Origin: Leptodontidium sp. MPI-SDFR-AT-0119
Lineage: Eukaryota; Ascomycota; Leotiomycetes; Helotiales; Leptodontidiaceae
Direction of reading: 5' to 3'
Assembly (NCBI GenBank): GCA_020726505.1
Contig: JAHLEZ010000002.1
Location: 1,240,001-1,304,000 of the forward strand
DNA length: 64,000 nt
A program made the position numbers and the translations under genes. This document shows positions 48,978-60,350 of this stretch, in pieces (position 1 is the first letter of the stretch; every line of letters begins with the position of its first letter). The notes beneath the pieces are model-generated. The model was not told the origin of the DNA. It saw only the letters and a program-made list of their open reading frames with translations, and did not search any database.

Positions 48978-49771
48978 CTACTTCTCCAAGAAGAAATTGA
49001 CAAATTCTTGATCTGTTGGAAGCAGAACATTAGCTTGAATTTCGCCAAGAACATGACTAGCACAATCGAGCCCGTGATAGCAGCGAGACTTACAGTCAAT
49101 ATGTCCATCACCATTCTTATCAACCTCTTGAATCATAACTTTGAGATCCTCATCCGAGAGGTTCTCCCCAAAGGTCTTCATCAACTGGCCAAGCTCATCG
49201 ACAGAGATAGTTCCACTTCCATCTTTGTCAAAGACATTGAAGGCACTGCGCATCTCGTCATCAGCGTTCGAGGGCTTGGTCTTGATGCTCATCATCTTGA
49301 TGAATTCTAAAGTAGACAGTCATATCAGCCACAAGCCAGGACCGAGAGAGGTACACTAGGGCTAGATCTGAGCAGGAGCATACCTTCCAAATCAACGGTA
49401 CCAGTTTGATCGAGATCCACCTCGTTGATCATATCTTCAATCTCCGACATCGTGGGGTTGAGGCCGAGAGAGTTCATGACAGCCGACATCTCCTCTTTGG
49501 TAATCACGCCTGGTGATTTTTTTTTTAGCAAGTTGCACTATTTCGAAGATAATAAGAGTCATGTATACCATCATTATCACTATCCTAAATAACTATCAAT
49601 ATAAAAGCATGGGGATTTGATGGGTATAACTTACGAAGAGCTGGAAAGCCTCTTTCAAAGCAGCAACATCCTGTTCCTACACACCAAGCTGATAAGTGGA
49701 AGCTCGAAAAGGGGACTAATAACATCTATTCAGGATAGTAGTCTTACAGCCGAGGCACCTAGTTCTGGCAT
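48978..49771 (-). CDS. Calmodulin-like EF-hand protein
   Basis: Six exons: complement(48978..49012, 49094..49306, 49384..49509, 49569..49584, 49635..49676, 49748..49771), 151 aa. Four EF-hand loops: DSDNDGVITKEE, DLDQTGTVDLEE, DKDGSGTISVDE and DKNGDGHIDYQE, all with acidic first and last positions. It starts MPELGASAEQDVAALKEAFQ and lacks the very conserved sequence of true fungal calmodulin, so it is a divergent calmodulin/centrin-type calcium sensor. Partner unknown. One exon is only 16 bases (49569-49584) and five introns cut a 456-base coding sequence. The EF-hand call is firm, the subfamily not. Confidence 0.88.
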
Positions 49772-50693
49772 TTCTGAGATGAAGGATTAGGTTGTTAGAG
49801 GTGGAAGGGTTTTTGGTGCGTTGTGTGCTTGAGGCTGGAACGAGTGAGGGGTTGATGATGGGGGAGGAAGGAGGGGCACATCGGTGGCGAGTTGTTGCGT
49901 TTTCAGCTTCGTGGCCCCCTTCATCACATGACTGTCCTTACTGCATGAAAAGGTAGCCTTTCCAGTTGAGCTTCTGGAGTGGGTTGTCAATTGGCCGTTA
50001 TGCAAGGTTGAGCATTGTTTTAAAATGTGTTGAAGGAAAGGGTGCTTCATTGGATTGTGGAAATACCTACCTATTTAATTGGGTAGGTAGATTTGAGCTG
50101 TAGATTTGAACAAGAACATCAGTCTTGGAGTTGAGGTGTACGTCCTTTGCTTTCTTGGTCCATTTAAATTTTTCTGCTCTACTGCATACTCTTGAAGAGC
50201 CCCTTCGGGTCTCCGGAAAGAGGAACCAAACGGCTGGTCATCTTTAAAACTTGCATATCCCACTTGGGAAAGACATGGGCTCAGAGGGTGGCTTGCCAGC
50301 TGCTTCTGCAGCACTGTGGCAGGATAACATGGTCGAGTCAGCAGCAATCAGTCTGTGGCCTTGAATGTGAATATAACTTGGGGGGATTGGCTTGCATGTT
50401 TTCCTGGTCCTTAGGGCGAGGTTGGTGACTGCTCAATGCCTGTGCTGAGAGGGGTGGCGTATGGCAGAAGCCTTGTCCAAAACATCCCCAACCCTAACAC
50501 AGTCAAAAATACGGAACAGGTCAGGTTGGCCTGCATAAGCTCCCACAGATCGCACCGACTATCACCAATCACCAACACGGAGAGGTCCAGATATGATTCC
50601 CTAGCAAGCTTTTTATTCGTAGCTAGCAATCACGAAGTACATCCCAGTTTCCATGCAAAGTGACTCCAGATTCCCTTGGCGAATTCCTATCCC
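49772..50693. other. Intergenic (calmodulin-like promoter / eS26 3' end)
   Basis: 922 bases. Short frames at 50075-50347 and 50436-50663 overlap on both strands and look random. Confidence 0.5.
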
Positions 50694-51491
50694 TTATGCC
50701 TGAGTAGTCTTGGCAGCAGCCTGGTTGGGGTTGACCTTCTTTCCATCCTTGTTGTAACGGACACGAGGAGGCTATTTTGATATTAGGATATGTAGGCGTA
50801 AGAATAGATTGTCAACTTACAGGAGCACGGTTGCGGCGACCTTCGCGGGAGCGGACACTGTGAGAGAATTGTAAGCCCTGATGTTCTCTTAAAGAAAGGA
50901 AGTTCGACCAAGGTTCTTCTCAGTGCGCGACGTACCGGACGATCTTGCCATGGATAGCGCAAGAGACGCAGTATTGCAGCTTGAGGTACATCTTGGGAAC
51001 GGTGTATTCTGGGAATACGGAAGCGTCCGAGATATCTCCTGGAGGAAGAAAATCATGTCAGCCAACTCCTCCCAAGTTATATTCGCATTCAAGGCCACAG
51101 ACTGATTGCCGCTGACTCGACCATGTTTCTGATGGTGAATCTCTTTATCGCCTTATCTAGTACTTGTTAGAACTGTATCTTCGCGTTTGGAGGGGTATAA
51201 TGACCCTTTGGTGTACAACGGGAGCAGTTGCTGCAGCGGATGGGCTTGACATGGCCGCGGCCATTCTTGTTGCGACCGCTAAACAAGTGTTAGCTCTCCA
51301 TACATGAAATTTGTCTTGAAATGTAGGCGCATGTGATGTAAGATTGGGCGCAGAGCTCTGCAGATGTTGGGGAAGCTGTCGCAGATTGAATCGAGGGTTT
51401 GGGGAATTTTGGGGATGGATGTCGCTGGGAGGGGTTGAAGATGTTGGGAACATCGGAGGTTTACTAACTTAGAAGCGCGTTTCTTCACCAT
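50694..51491 (-). CDS. RPS26: 40S ribosomal protein S26 (eS26)
   Basis: Six exons: complement(50694..50771, 50821..50857, 50936..51038, 51103..51156, 51205..51278, 51469..51491), 122 aa. Conserved blocks: [26 protein letters not shown] (zinc Cys pair), [60 protein letters not shown], then [13 protein letters not shown]. It lies at the mRNA exit channel. First intron 190 bases, longest in the gene, as common in ribosomal protein genes. Divergent from ubiquitin-eS31. Confidence 0.97.
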
Positions 51492-51824
51492 GGTTGCTGA
51501 TTCTGAGAGGATGTAGGTTAGATAGATGTCGCAGGTTGGTTGTGGGACATTGAAAACTCACTGAATGGGTATGCCGTTCAAATTTTGAGGTTGTTGGAAT
51601 TTGGCAGTATCGACGGCAACGATAATGGTACAAGCGAGTCGCGCCTTCCGTGTGCGAAAACCCTAAAAGGCTAGGCCTATTACAGCCTAGCGCAGATCAT
51701 TTAGCTGGGCGGCCGCACATTTTCGCGAATATCTTATCCCGCCGGCGAGCTTTTTTTTCTCCCCTCCAGAACATCGACAATTGAGGAGAACAACTCGAAT
51801 AGAGTTGTTTAGATTGCCGCAATC
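51492..51824. promoter_or_regulatory. Shared promoter region of eS26 and ubiquitin-eS31
   Basis: 333 bases between two divergent ribosomal protein genes. Contains AAAACCCTAA (51657-51666), the telomere-type box seen in ribosomal protein promoters of many fungi, and a 6-base inverted repeat GCTAGG..CCTAGC (51670-51675 and 51686-51691). A pyrimidine tract (51750-51766) sits before the ubiquitin ATG. Shared control of both genes is inference. Confidence 0.5.
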
Positions 51825-52473
<649 letters not shown>

Positions 52474-53569
52474 AGCAATGTTGCGCAAGACATGAATGGA
52501 TGGCTACTGAGAAGCTTGGAGTGTATCTACGAGACAATTCAATGCTAAGCAGGTGCTGACAATTTGGGATTCCTGATTTTGGTGATACTGTGTCTTCTGT
52601 GATATTGCCACTGATTTGAAATCCCGCCTCTGGATATTGTGCGACAAATGTCCCTTCGCACGCAGCTCAGCTGCTAAGGATCAATATGTAGAGGATAGTC
52701 CCGAGTGGAATACCAATGTCGCGAAAGCCGCTTGGAAGTAAGGACAGTGTTTCTACAAGATACTGTTGACTGCTGGTGGCAACATCTTGACGCTTCATCC
52801 GCAAGACGTTCTGCCTTCTGGATATGGTGAGGGCCTTCGATGGATGCACTAGGCTCATCTTAGGAAACCGATTTTGAATGCCAGAGGGCCAACTCAACAC
52901 TTCAGAGACGTGGAGAGATTCCAATCCAACGACCGACCTTGCGAGAATTGTTCACATCTCCCACGGCTCCTCAAACTTCGAATATCTCAACAAGACCTCT
53001 TGTTAATCGTCTAGTCTTCCACAATAATTTCTACTCTTAGAGATGAGGACGCTATCAGATCAATCTTTGACCTCTACCTCATTTGAGACATCCTTGTCAA
53101 GCAAGGCAAGCTCACCCCGCGCCGCCAAGACCATTGCAGTACCAGTCCCACGACCCCACCTCACGATATCCGACATCATCTCGCAAACACTCCGTCAGAT
53201 GCAAAGCAAGATTCTCCTCTCTTGGCAGCTACAGCTGGCTGGCCTAGCTAATTAGACGCTTTTCAGCTGGACAAGCATGGTTCCAGCATCGCACACACCA
53301 CAGACTAGGATGCTTCTCATTGCTCAAGTTCGAAGTGACGTAGTCTTGGCAACATGGAAGCAAGCCAGCCGTGAATGAAAGAATGATTGAACGACCGAGT
53401 GAGCTATTTGGATGATTGCTTGTGCTTGTACTTACTTTTTGCTCGTGAGACCACTTCCTTCCTTCATAAACCTGCCCCAACCTTCAACGCAATAGCCATT
53501 TACCAATCACACAACTCTTTTCCATCCCAATCTCAATCAACAAACCAACCAACCAACCAACCAACCAAC
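52474..53569. other. Intergenic (UBI3 / small hydrophilic protein)
   Basis: 1096 bases. A 70-codon frame at 53043-53255 (Ser/Thr-rich) and an 85-codon frame on the other strand at 52667-52924 are not supported. The right end carries the AACC repeat. Confidence 0.5.
53543..53566 (+). repeat. Tetranucleotide repeat (AACC)6 in the 5' leader
   Basis: Six perfect AACC copies end four bases before the ATG at 53570, so any length change alters the immediate leader. Confidence 0.9.
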
Positions 53570-54132
53570 ATGGACTTCGTCAACAAGCTTACCGGCGGCG
53601 ACAAGCAACAAGGCGAGGGCCAGAACCAACAACAAGGCCAGAATGAGCAAGGCTCCAGCAGCTCATCTGGCGGCGGCGGTGGTTTCCTCGGTGGCCTGGG
53701 TGATAAGTTGAACTCCGTCGCTGGTGGTGGGAAGGAGAGTGAGAAGAATGAGGATTATCTTGACAAGGGTACGTTCTATTCCAATTCAAACTGCTGTACA
53801 CCTCTTATCTCTCTGCCCCTCCTTCCATCATATATCACTTCCAACCCCCCAATTATCTTTCCTTTACCTATCTCTCTCTGTGCAAGGACCACATCTACCT
53901 ATCTTTGAGCATGCAATTGTAGATTTACTGCAGATTCGGATCAAAGCTAATGACATCTCTACCAGGAATCGACTTTGTCCAAGAGAAATTCATGGGTGCC
54001 GGTGCTCAAGATAACGAGTCTGCCGTTGAGCAAGCCAAAGACGAGCAGATCTCTGATTTCATCCGTGGTCAGTACAAGAGTACTACCGGCAGTGATATCC
54101 CCATCAAGGACAAGGAGACTAGATTCGGTTAA
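53570..54132 (+). CDS. Small hydrophilic Gly/Gln/Ser-rich protein
   Basis: Exons 53570..53768 and 53966..54132, 121 aa. I do not recognise a named domain. The N-terminus MDFVNKLTGGDKQQGEG is followed by a Gln/Ser/Gly-rich low-complexity stretch (SSSSSGGGGGFLGGLGDKLN), then a charged, probably helical part with DKGIDFVQEKFMG, SAVEQAKDEQISDFIRGQYK and IPIKDKETRFG. Fungi have small stress-induced hydrophilic proteins of this make-up; a similar role is a guess. No signal peptide or membrane segment. The intron (197 bases) is long and joins DKG-IDFVQEKF in frame. Confidence 0.75.
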
Positions 54133-54831
54133 GCTGGTGTGAGGGCTACATGGTTGGGTGGATACATATGGGTTAGGTAGGGCGGGTTCGGATTTAGTTG
54201 ATGGATACATGGCTTTTTCGGATTGGGGTAGGCAACGGGAGGGAATGGATGTACGATTGTGATTGATGGCTTTGGAAGTCTTCAGCCTTAAGCAGGGCTC
54301 TTTATTCTTTATGAAATCAAACTCATACTATATTTTTATACCAGAGGCTTCTGCTATTGCAAATTTGTTGACACCTGTGGTGCAGAGTCGTGAGATCTAT
54401 CAGCAAGTATGAGACGAACTGGAGTTGGCTGAGTACTTACTTACCTCATCACCTGCAACAAGGATTTGGGAGTTGTGAAGCGTTGCCTCTACAAGCAGAG
54501 CGAGCTTCAAAATCAACACTGTCACATCATGTAATGCCAGGGAATAGCTTAAAAACAACTTTCATTTCGCAAAGAAAAAGACCTAGCTAGTCTCCTTATG
54601 CACATGCACAATAAGGTAGCTCCATCGAAGAGCATGCATGTAAAGACCCCACCCACCTTTCCGCCCATTTCGCTCGCAGTGCTCTCTTCAAATCCCGCAG
54701 GAAACAAATCCCCTAGTCGATCTATCCCAACAACATCTAATGTACAATCCCGGGTATCAAAAACAACCATGCTTAACGCCTCCAAATCACCATCCATGCC
54801 ACCAACTATGAAAACCACCACCGTATCTGAA
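54133..54831. other. Intergenic, convergent 3' ends
   Basis: 699 bases. Short frames on both strands at 54549-54965 shadow the end of the next gene. Nothing supported. Confidence 0.5.
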
Positions 54832-56620
54832 TCACATGAAGGAGCCCAAAACGTCACCGAGCTTTTGTTTCTTGTTCTGAATGAACTTCGAGTGACGCTT
54901 GCCGAAATCCGCAAATGAGTTTCTCTTCGGGTTAGGATCTCCATTCTCGGCCTTCTTCGCCTCATCTTTGACCGATTCCGGGGAGGGAGAATCCGCTCCT
55001 GGACGTGGAACGTTGATCCTGTAGAAAGCTATGTTCGCAGGATCAGGGGCGTTACGGGGCAGGAATTTGGGATAGGAGGACTTTTCGGGCTTGGGATAGA
55101 TTCTTGTGTGCTCGGTGAGATGAGGGTGTGAATCTTCGGTGTAAGCGCTGCCATAGAAGGACTTGACTGGGTTATTGTAGATTGATGGGTCGAGGGAGTC
55201 GAGATAGGGACCGAGACGAACACAGGCCATTGGGACGGAGTTTGTGAGTTCTTCATTGACGATGGCTTGCTCGCCGATATTGACGCCTGCTCTCTGAAGA
55301 TCCAGATCGCTTCTCAGCTCGCCGATTCGTGAGAAGGTCGTGTAGGTGAGGAATTCCCAGGTTTCGAATTGGTAGCCTGTGTTGAAGAATGGTTGGTTGC
55401 AGATTTCCCAGCGGACTTCCTTGAAGGTGGCTGGTGCTTCCTTTTGTGCGGCCATGTCACCTATTTCTTGCCAAAGTTCGTAGTGTTTAATAGCATCAGG
55501 GCCCTTCCTTGAGATCGACTTTTGTGGGCGGGTGAGAAATGTTGTTACCTCTGCTCGTGGGATTCGAGATACCATGGTGTGGTTCCACAGCTGGTGACAT
55601 GGCGCTCTGCGGATTGGTTTGGGGTGTTCTTCGGTCGAGGCTCGCTTGACAACGGCTCGTTCAACACACATCGCTTCGAAGAAGTTCAGAAGGCCAACGT
55701 CAAGTGTCGATCTCCATCCTAGAGTACGGCCTAGGGCTCGCGATCCTGTATCGAACTTGCAGCCTCTGACATCGAATACAGCCAAGGCGGGGAAGCTGTT
55801 GAGGTAGGTGAGAGATTTTTCTGTCAAGTTCTTATGGTTCCAGAGCTTAAGGATTCTCAACACAGGGAATGCGGCGTTGTCTACAGCAGTTTGATGCCAG
55901 GCTCTGACTAGACGATCAGTGACTCCGCTCTGAGCTGAATCTCCACGGGTATACACGATCTCAAGGATGCCTAGATTTTTGACACTTGATAGCTTGACGA
56001 GCTGGGAGACTGGAAATGCTGTGGTGAGGCTGAGGTATGTGAGGAATTCGAAGTTTGGAGAAGTTAGTGCGGCGGTGTAGTTCTGAAGCGTCAAACGGGG
56101 AGACGTGATCATGTCACGGTATCTCAGAAGACTGATGGTTGTATTATCCTCTTCCTGGAGTACCTTTGAGAAGATGGTCCAGACACAGAAGGGGATGACA
56201 TATCTAGAATATAATATTAGCAGGGGCTGGCTGTTAAATGGGGCAGAGAGCATTGACAACTCACCTTTCGTTGGCCAGATCCCAAATTCGAAGGACCAAC
56301 TTTCTTGGCAAGCAATCAACGCCTTCAAAAGTGAGGTCCATCATGTTTTCGATTATGGTCTCGATAGCTGCATTTTGCAGAGATCGAACACCTTTGATAG
56401 GTTGGGTTTGAGTTATACCTGTAGACTTGCGAGACACTCGACGAGGGCGAGTCCAATTCCGCTCTTCACTGCTCACTGTTGAGATGGTTTTCTCAGTAAA
56501 CATCTGTCCCGAGGAAGCGTCAACCTTGAAGTGACCAGCTGGCAAGGCTGAGGAGACTTGCTCATGGTCATAGCGAGATCTCCTCAGCAGGAGCTTGTGC
56601 TTGGAGAGTAGCCACTTCAT
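54832..56620 (-). CDS. Hypothetical LRR/F-box-like protein
   Basis: Exons complement(54832..56203, 56265..56620), 575 aa. I do not recognise a named family. Residues 85-130 (NMMDLTFEGVDCLPRKLVLR, IWDLANERYVIPFCVWTIFS) look like an F-box-like helical entry, followed by leucine-rich-repeat-like phrases (FEFLTYLSLTTAFPVSQLVK, VKNLGILEIVY, FPVLRILKLWNHKNLTEKSL, NSFPALAVFDVRGCKF). The C-terminal tail is basic (RHSKFIQNKKQKLGDVLG). If an F-box, it would be a substrate adaptor of an SCF ligase; this is inference. The 5' leader on this strand carries a hexamer array. Confidence 0.7.
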
Positions 56621-57009
56621 TGTGGGCTCAGCGAGTGTTGATGTTGATGTTGATGTTGTGGTTGTGGTTGTGGTTGTGGTTGATCATGGCGTGAAAGGGA
56701 GGAAAGAACTCGATCAAACGCTCTCACTTACGCGAGGCTGGAACGTCTTGAGTGAATTTGTTCGAGTTCGAGTTCGATTTTGAATTCCGAATTCGAAAGT
56801 CGCGTATAAATTCGAGAACAGCAGACGCGACGCTTATCGATAAGGCCGATCAACAAGAGCTGCCGAACAAGCGAGGAGGAGCTAAATTGAGTCAATTCTC
56901 TCCACATCAGCAACCTTCGAAGGGTTCTTGTATATGACACGAGCTTGCCCTCCAATACACCCAAAAATGATCGAAAAGTTCCAGTGAGTGAGCTGGCTCT
57001 TCATCAGCC
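56621..57009. other. Divergent promoter (LRR-like / JID1)
   Basis: 389 bases between divergent start codons; contains the hexamer array at 56637-56684. Nothing else supported. Confidence 0.5.
56637..56684 (+). repeat. Hexamer array GTTGAT x3, GTTGTG x4, GTTGAT x1
   Basis: Eight hexamers in a row, 16 bases upstream of the LRR-like ATG and so in its 5' leader (read CACAAC/ATCAAC there). Confidence 0.85.
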
Positions 57010-57993
57010 ATGTTTAAGAAATCTGGCATTCTACTCTCATGCAACAATCTCCATTCTCTTCAAGGCTCCCCAGTTTCAAAGACGTCATCACTTCATCCCG
57101 CAACATCCCAGAACCCTCCGCAGAAACAACAATGCCGCTCATATGCAATGGTCTCTGATGGCTATAGCCGCCACGACCATGGAAAGCTCCGTTGGCCAGA
57201 GATGACATCTGCTAATACCCTCCCAACGCCATACCAGATCTTCGATCAAAGGAAAGGCTCCCCGTATTCGAAGCAGAGGTTCTACGAGCTGGTCAAACTG
57301 TACCACCCTGATCGACACGACCACGATAAAGCAAGTCATGGACTCCCCTATGCTACAAAGCTGGAGAGATACAGACTTGTGGTTGCTGCCAACGATATCC
57401 TGTCAGATCCGATCAAACGCAGTGCGTACGATTATTACGGAGCGGGTTGGAATGGTGCTCCAGATGTCGTCAAGCCTCGAGATGCCTCAGAGTCAGCAGC
57501 TACATGGGGAAGCTCAAACGGACGAGGATGGGGCGGTGGTCCTGAGGGACCAAGTCAGAATGCAACGTGGGAAGATTGGGAACGTTGGTATCAACGGGAC
57601 GCTAAGGGACCACAAGAGCCGCGATACGTTTCGAACAGTGCCTTTGTAGGCCTGATAGTAGCTTTTGCTCTCATTGGAGGCATTGGCCAAGTTACGCGGG
57701 CTGGCAGCTATGGGATGAGCTTCGTTGAGCAACGAGATGCATTGCACAACAACATATCCAAGGATCTCATTCGCAGGAGGAAAGAGACCACGACTGCGTA
57801 TGGAAGTAGAGAGGAACGAATCGACAGTTTCCTGAGGCAGAGAGATCCTGTGGGGTATGGGCTTGTCGATCGCAGGGAGGAGAGTTACAGGAAACTATTG
57901 CCACCGCCTGAGATCTGCTCAAGTGAGGATATTAAGCAGCGGCCGATGGATATCTACCAGCAGAAGAGCAAGCCCGTTAACAAAGATAACTAG
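57010..57993 (+). CDS. JID1: Mitochondrial J-domain protein (JID1 type)
   Basis: Single exon, 327 aa. N-terminal presequence-like leader, then LRWPEMTSANTLPTPYQIFD, a J-domain with the HPD signature (ELVKLYHPDRHDHDKASHG), ending DILSDPIKRSAYDYYGAGWN; then a Gly/Trp-rich linker (GRGWGGGPEGPSQ), one membrane segment (FVGLIVAFALIGGIGQV, about residue 213) and a charged tail. The order resembles yeast Jid1, a mitochondrial inner membrane J-protein that could stimulate Hsp70. The linker to J-domain spacing and the W-P-E phrase support that. Exact function unknown. Confidence 0.8.
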   Translation: MFKKSGILLSCNNLHSLQGSPVSKTSSLHPATSQNPPQKQQCRSYAMVSDGYSRHDHGKLRWPEMTSANTLPTPYQIFDQRKGSPYSKQRFYELVKLYHPDRHDHDKASHGLPYATKLERYRLVVAANDILSDPIKRSAYDYYGAGWNGAPDVVKPRDASESAATWGSSNGRGWGGGPEGPSQNATWEDWERWYQRDAKGPQEPRYVSNSAFVGLIVAFALIGGIGQVTRAGSYGMSFVEQRDALHNNISKDLIRRRKETTTAYGSREERIDSFLRQRDPVGYGLVDRREESYRKLLPPPEICSSEDIKQRPMDIYQQKSKPVNKDN

Positions 57994-58715
57994 TGGAATG
58001 GCTTACCGGGCAGGTCTTTGAGGCACACTTTTTAGGGTGACTTCAAGTGCCTTTGAGCACTTTCGTCTGAAGGGATGCGATAAAGCAACTCGAGAGAGGA
58101 GGAGCCATGCATTGGGAGAATCCAACGGACAGCTCGTCAGGGTTCTAAGGCCATGGGCACGGGCACACGAGGAACAGATATTCAATGCTGGTAGTTCCGT
58201 TAGTGCTGCTAGTAATTGAAAAATGGCTGGACATGGATGGCCAATCGAAGAAGCTCTCTTCATTGGTAGCCTAGAGCGAGTTGATGACTTTTGAATGATG
58301 TCAATGAATGAAACATTGCATGTTGCAAGTATGAACTCTCCAATATGAAACGTGAGTTGAGAGGCAAATCATAACATCACATAAATACCAAGCGCAGCCA
58401 TCGATTGACGCGTCGTCATTCCACTTGTTGAGGTACTCAGCCTCTTGATTGGAGCTGAAAGCGATGATCCTAAGCCTCACCACACCTTGCTTCTAACCTT
58501 GGTGTAAAAAAAGAATCGCATCGCCACATTGACATTCACGTCTCCCAAAGTACAAAACTATTCCATTCACAGTCAATCCCCCTCCATAAGTGCACCACCG
58601 TGGCGCCAATTCAACGATTTGTCCTTTTTGCCACACCTCGTCATCATCCTCGCCAGTCTCCGCAGTCCCATTCTCCACCTCCAAAACCCTCAATTTCAGC
58701 CCCGAGAAAACCAAA
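57994..58715. other. Intergenic (JID1 / chitinase)
   Basis: 722 bases between two genes in the same direction. No supported gene; the frames near 58529-58729 run into the chitinase leader. Confidence 0.5.
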
Positions 58716-59989
58716 ATGGGTGGAGGTGATGGTTACCGCTCCGTGGCGTATTTCGTCAATTGGGCAATCTATGGAAGGAAACACAAACCCCAGGACCTAC
58801 CCGCTGAGAAACTTACTCATGTTCTCTACGCATTTGCCAACGTGAGACCGGATAGTGGGGAAGTGTAAGTCAACAATTAATTTCAGACTTGGGACTATTC
58901 CTTATATTATTGTATGTCCTTTTATGTGTAATTTGACTGATTATTGACAGCTACCTCACTGATCTCTGGGCGGACAAAGATATCCATTACGACGGAGACA
59001 GCTGGAACGATGTAGGAGACAACCTCTACGGCTGTCTCAAACAGCTCAACCTCCTTAAACGGAAGAATCGTGCTCTGAAAATCCTGCTCTCTATTGGAGG
59101 CTGGACGTATTCATCCAACTTTGCCGTTCCGGCATCGACGGCTGCTGGTCGTGAGAAATTCGCCTCTTCAGCCGTCGAGCTCATCAAGGATTTTGGCTTC
59201 GATGGCTTGGATATCGATTGGGAGTATCCCAAATCTCCAGCTGAAGCCGAGCATTTCGTCCTTCTTCTGAAAGTTTGTCGGGAAGCTATGGATGCATACA
59301 GCTGTACGTTGCCGCACAAGCACCACTTCGAACTCACCGTCGCCTGTCCCGCCGGTCCTAAGAATTACAGTATCATGGATATCCGAGGAATGGACAAATA
59401 CCTTGACTTCTGGAACCTGATGGCTTACGACTATGCCGGATCATGGGACACTTGTGCTGGGCATCAAGCGAATATTAAACCGTCTGAGAATAATGCCGCC
59501 GCTACTCCTTTCAATACCGACCAAGCTGTTGAGCATTACAAAGACCAGGGTGTCCATCCCTCGAAAATCGTACTGGGAATGCCGTTATACGGTCGAGCGT
59601 TCCAGAATACAGACGGTATTGGAAAGCCGTACAGTGGGGTGGGTGAAGGCTCATGGGAGAACGGGGTGTTTGATTACAAGGGTCTCCCTCTCCCTGGCGC
59701 GGAGGAGAAGTACGATAAAGAGGCAAGAGCGACGTATAGTTATGATCCTGCGAAGAAACATCTGGTTACGTATGATACGTGCGAGATGGCGAGGGAGAAG
59801 GCGCAGTGGATCAAGAAGCACCACCTTGGAGGTGGGATGTGGTGGGAGAGCAGTGCCGATAGGGAGGACGAGTATAGTCTTATTGGGACCGTGGTCGGGG
59901 TGTTGGCTGAGATAGAGACGAGGAAGAATTGTATCGAGTATCCCCATTCGAAGTTTGATAACTTGCGGAAGGGGTTCGAGGGATGTTGA
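58716..59989 (+). CDS. GH18 chitinase without signal peptide
   Basis: Exons 58716..58864 and 58951..59989, 395 aa. Glycoside hydrolase family 18 fold: [17 protein letters not shown] (first strand), [16 protein letters not shown], the catalytic [10 protein letters not shown] with Glu as the acid, and [23 protein letters not shown] near the end. It hydrolyses chitin with retention. The sequence matches the Trichoderma Chi42-like subgroup A, but the ATG at 58716 starts directly with [17 protein letters not shown] and gives no signal peptide; no upstream in-frame leader is visible. Such forms are thought to be cytosolic or non-classically released. Confidence 0.93.
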
Positions 59990-60350
59990 GGAGAGGAAAT
60001 AAGGAAATACTTTTAGCGACCTAGCAAGAAACACGATGAATTGAATACAGTAAGCGTCGGGTTCACTTCGAAGACCTACATTCTCTGGGTGAGAGTGAAC
60101 CGGTTGAACTCGAATGTTGACCAATGACTGCCGTTGATATGTGAGGCGCAGAACAATAAACCCTATTTCACACCATGAAAAAAAAAAAAAAGAGATTATT
60201 CCACACCCTGATTAAAGAAACATTGCGGTGGTTCTGGCACAAATTTGGTACTTTTAGTCCCCAACATCCCCAAAGGGAAGAAAAGAGCTTAATAAGAGAC
60301 GACAAGAATCCTCTCGGACGCGGAAACAAAATCAAAAGTAAACCCGCCCA
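59990..60350. other. Intergenic, convergent 3' ends
   Basis: 361 bases between chitinase and prenylcysteine oxidase. Holds an A-run (60179-60191). No gene supported. Confidence 0.5.

Noticed and set aside
53043..53255. 70-codon Ser/Thr-rich frame between UBI3 and the hydrophilic protein
   Set aside because: Too short and no supporting feature beyond an ATG.
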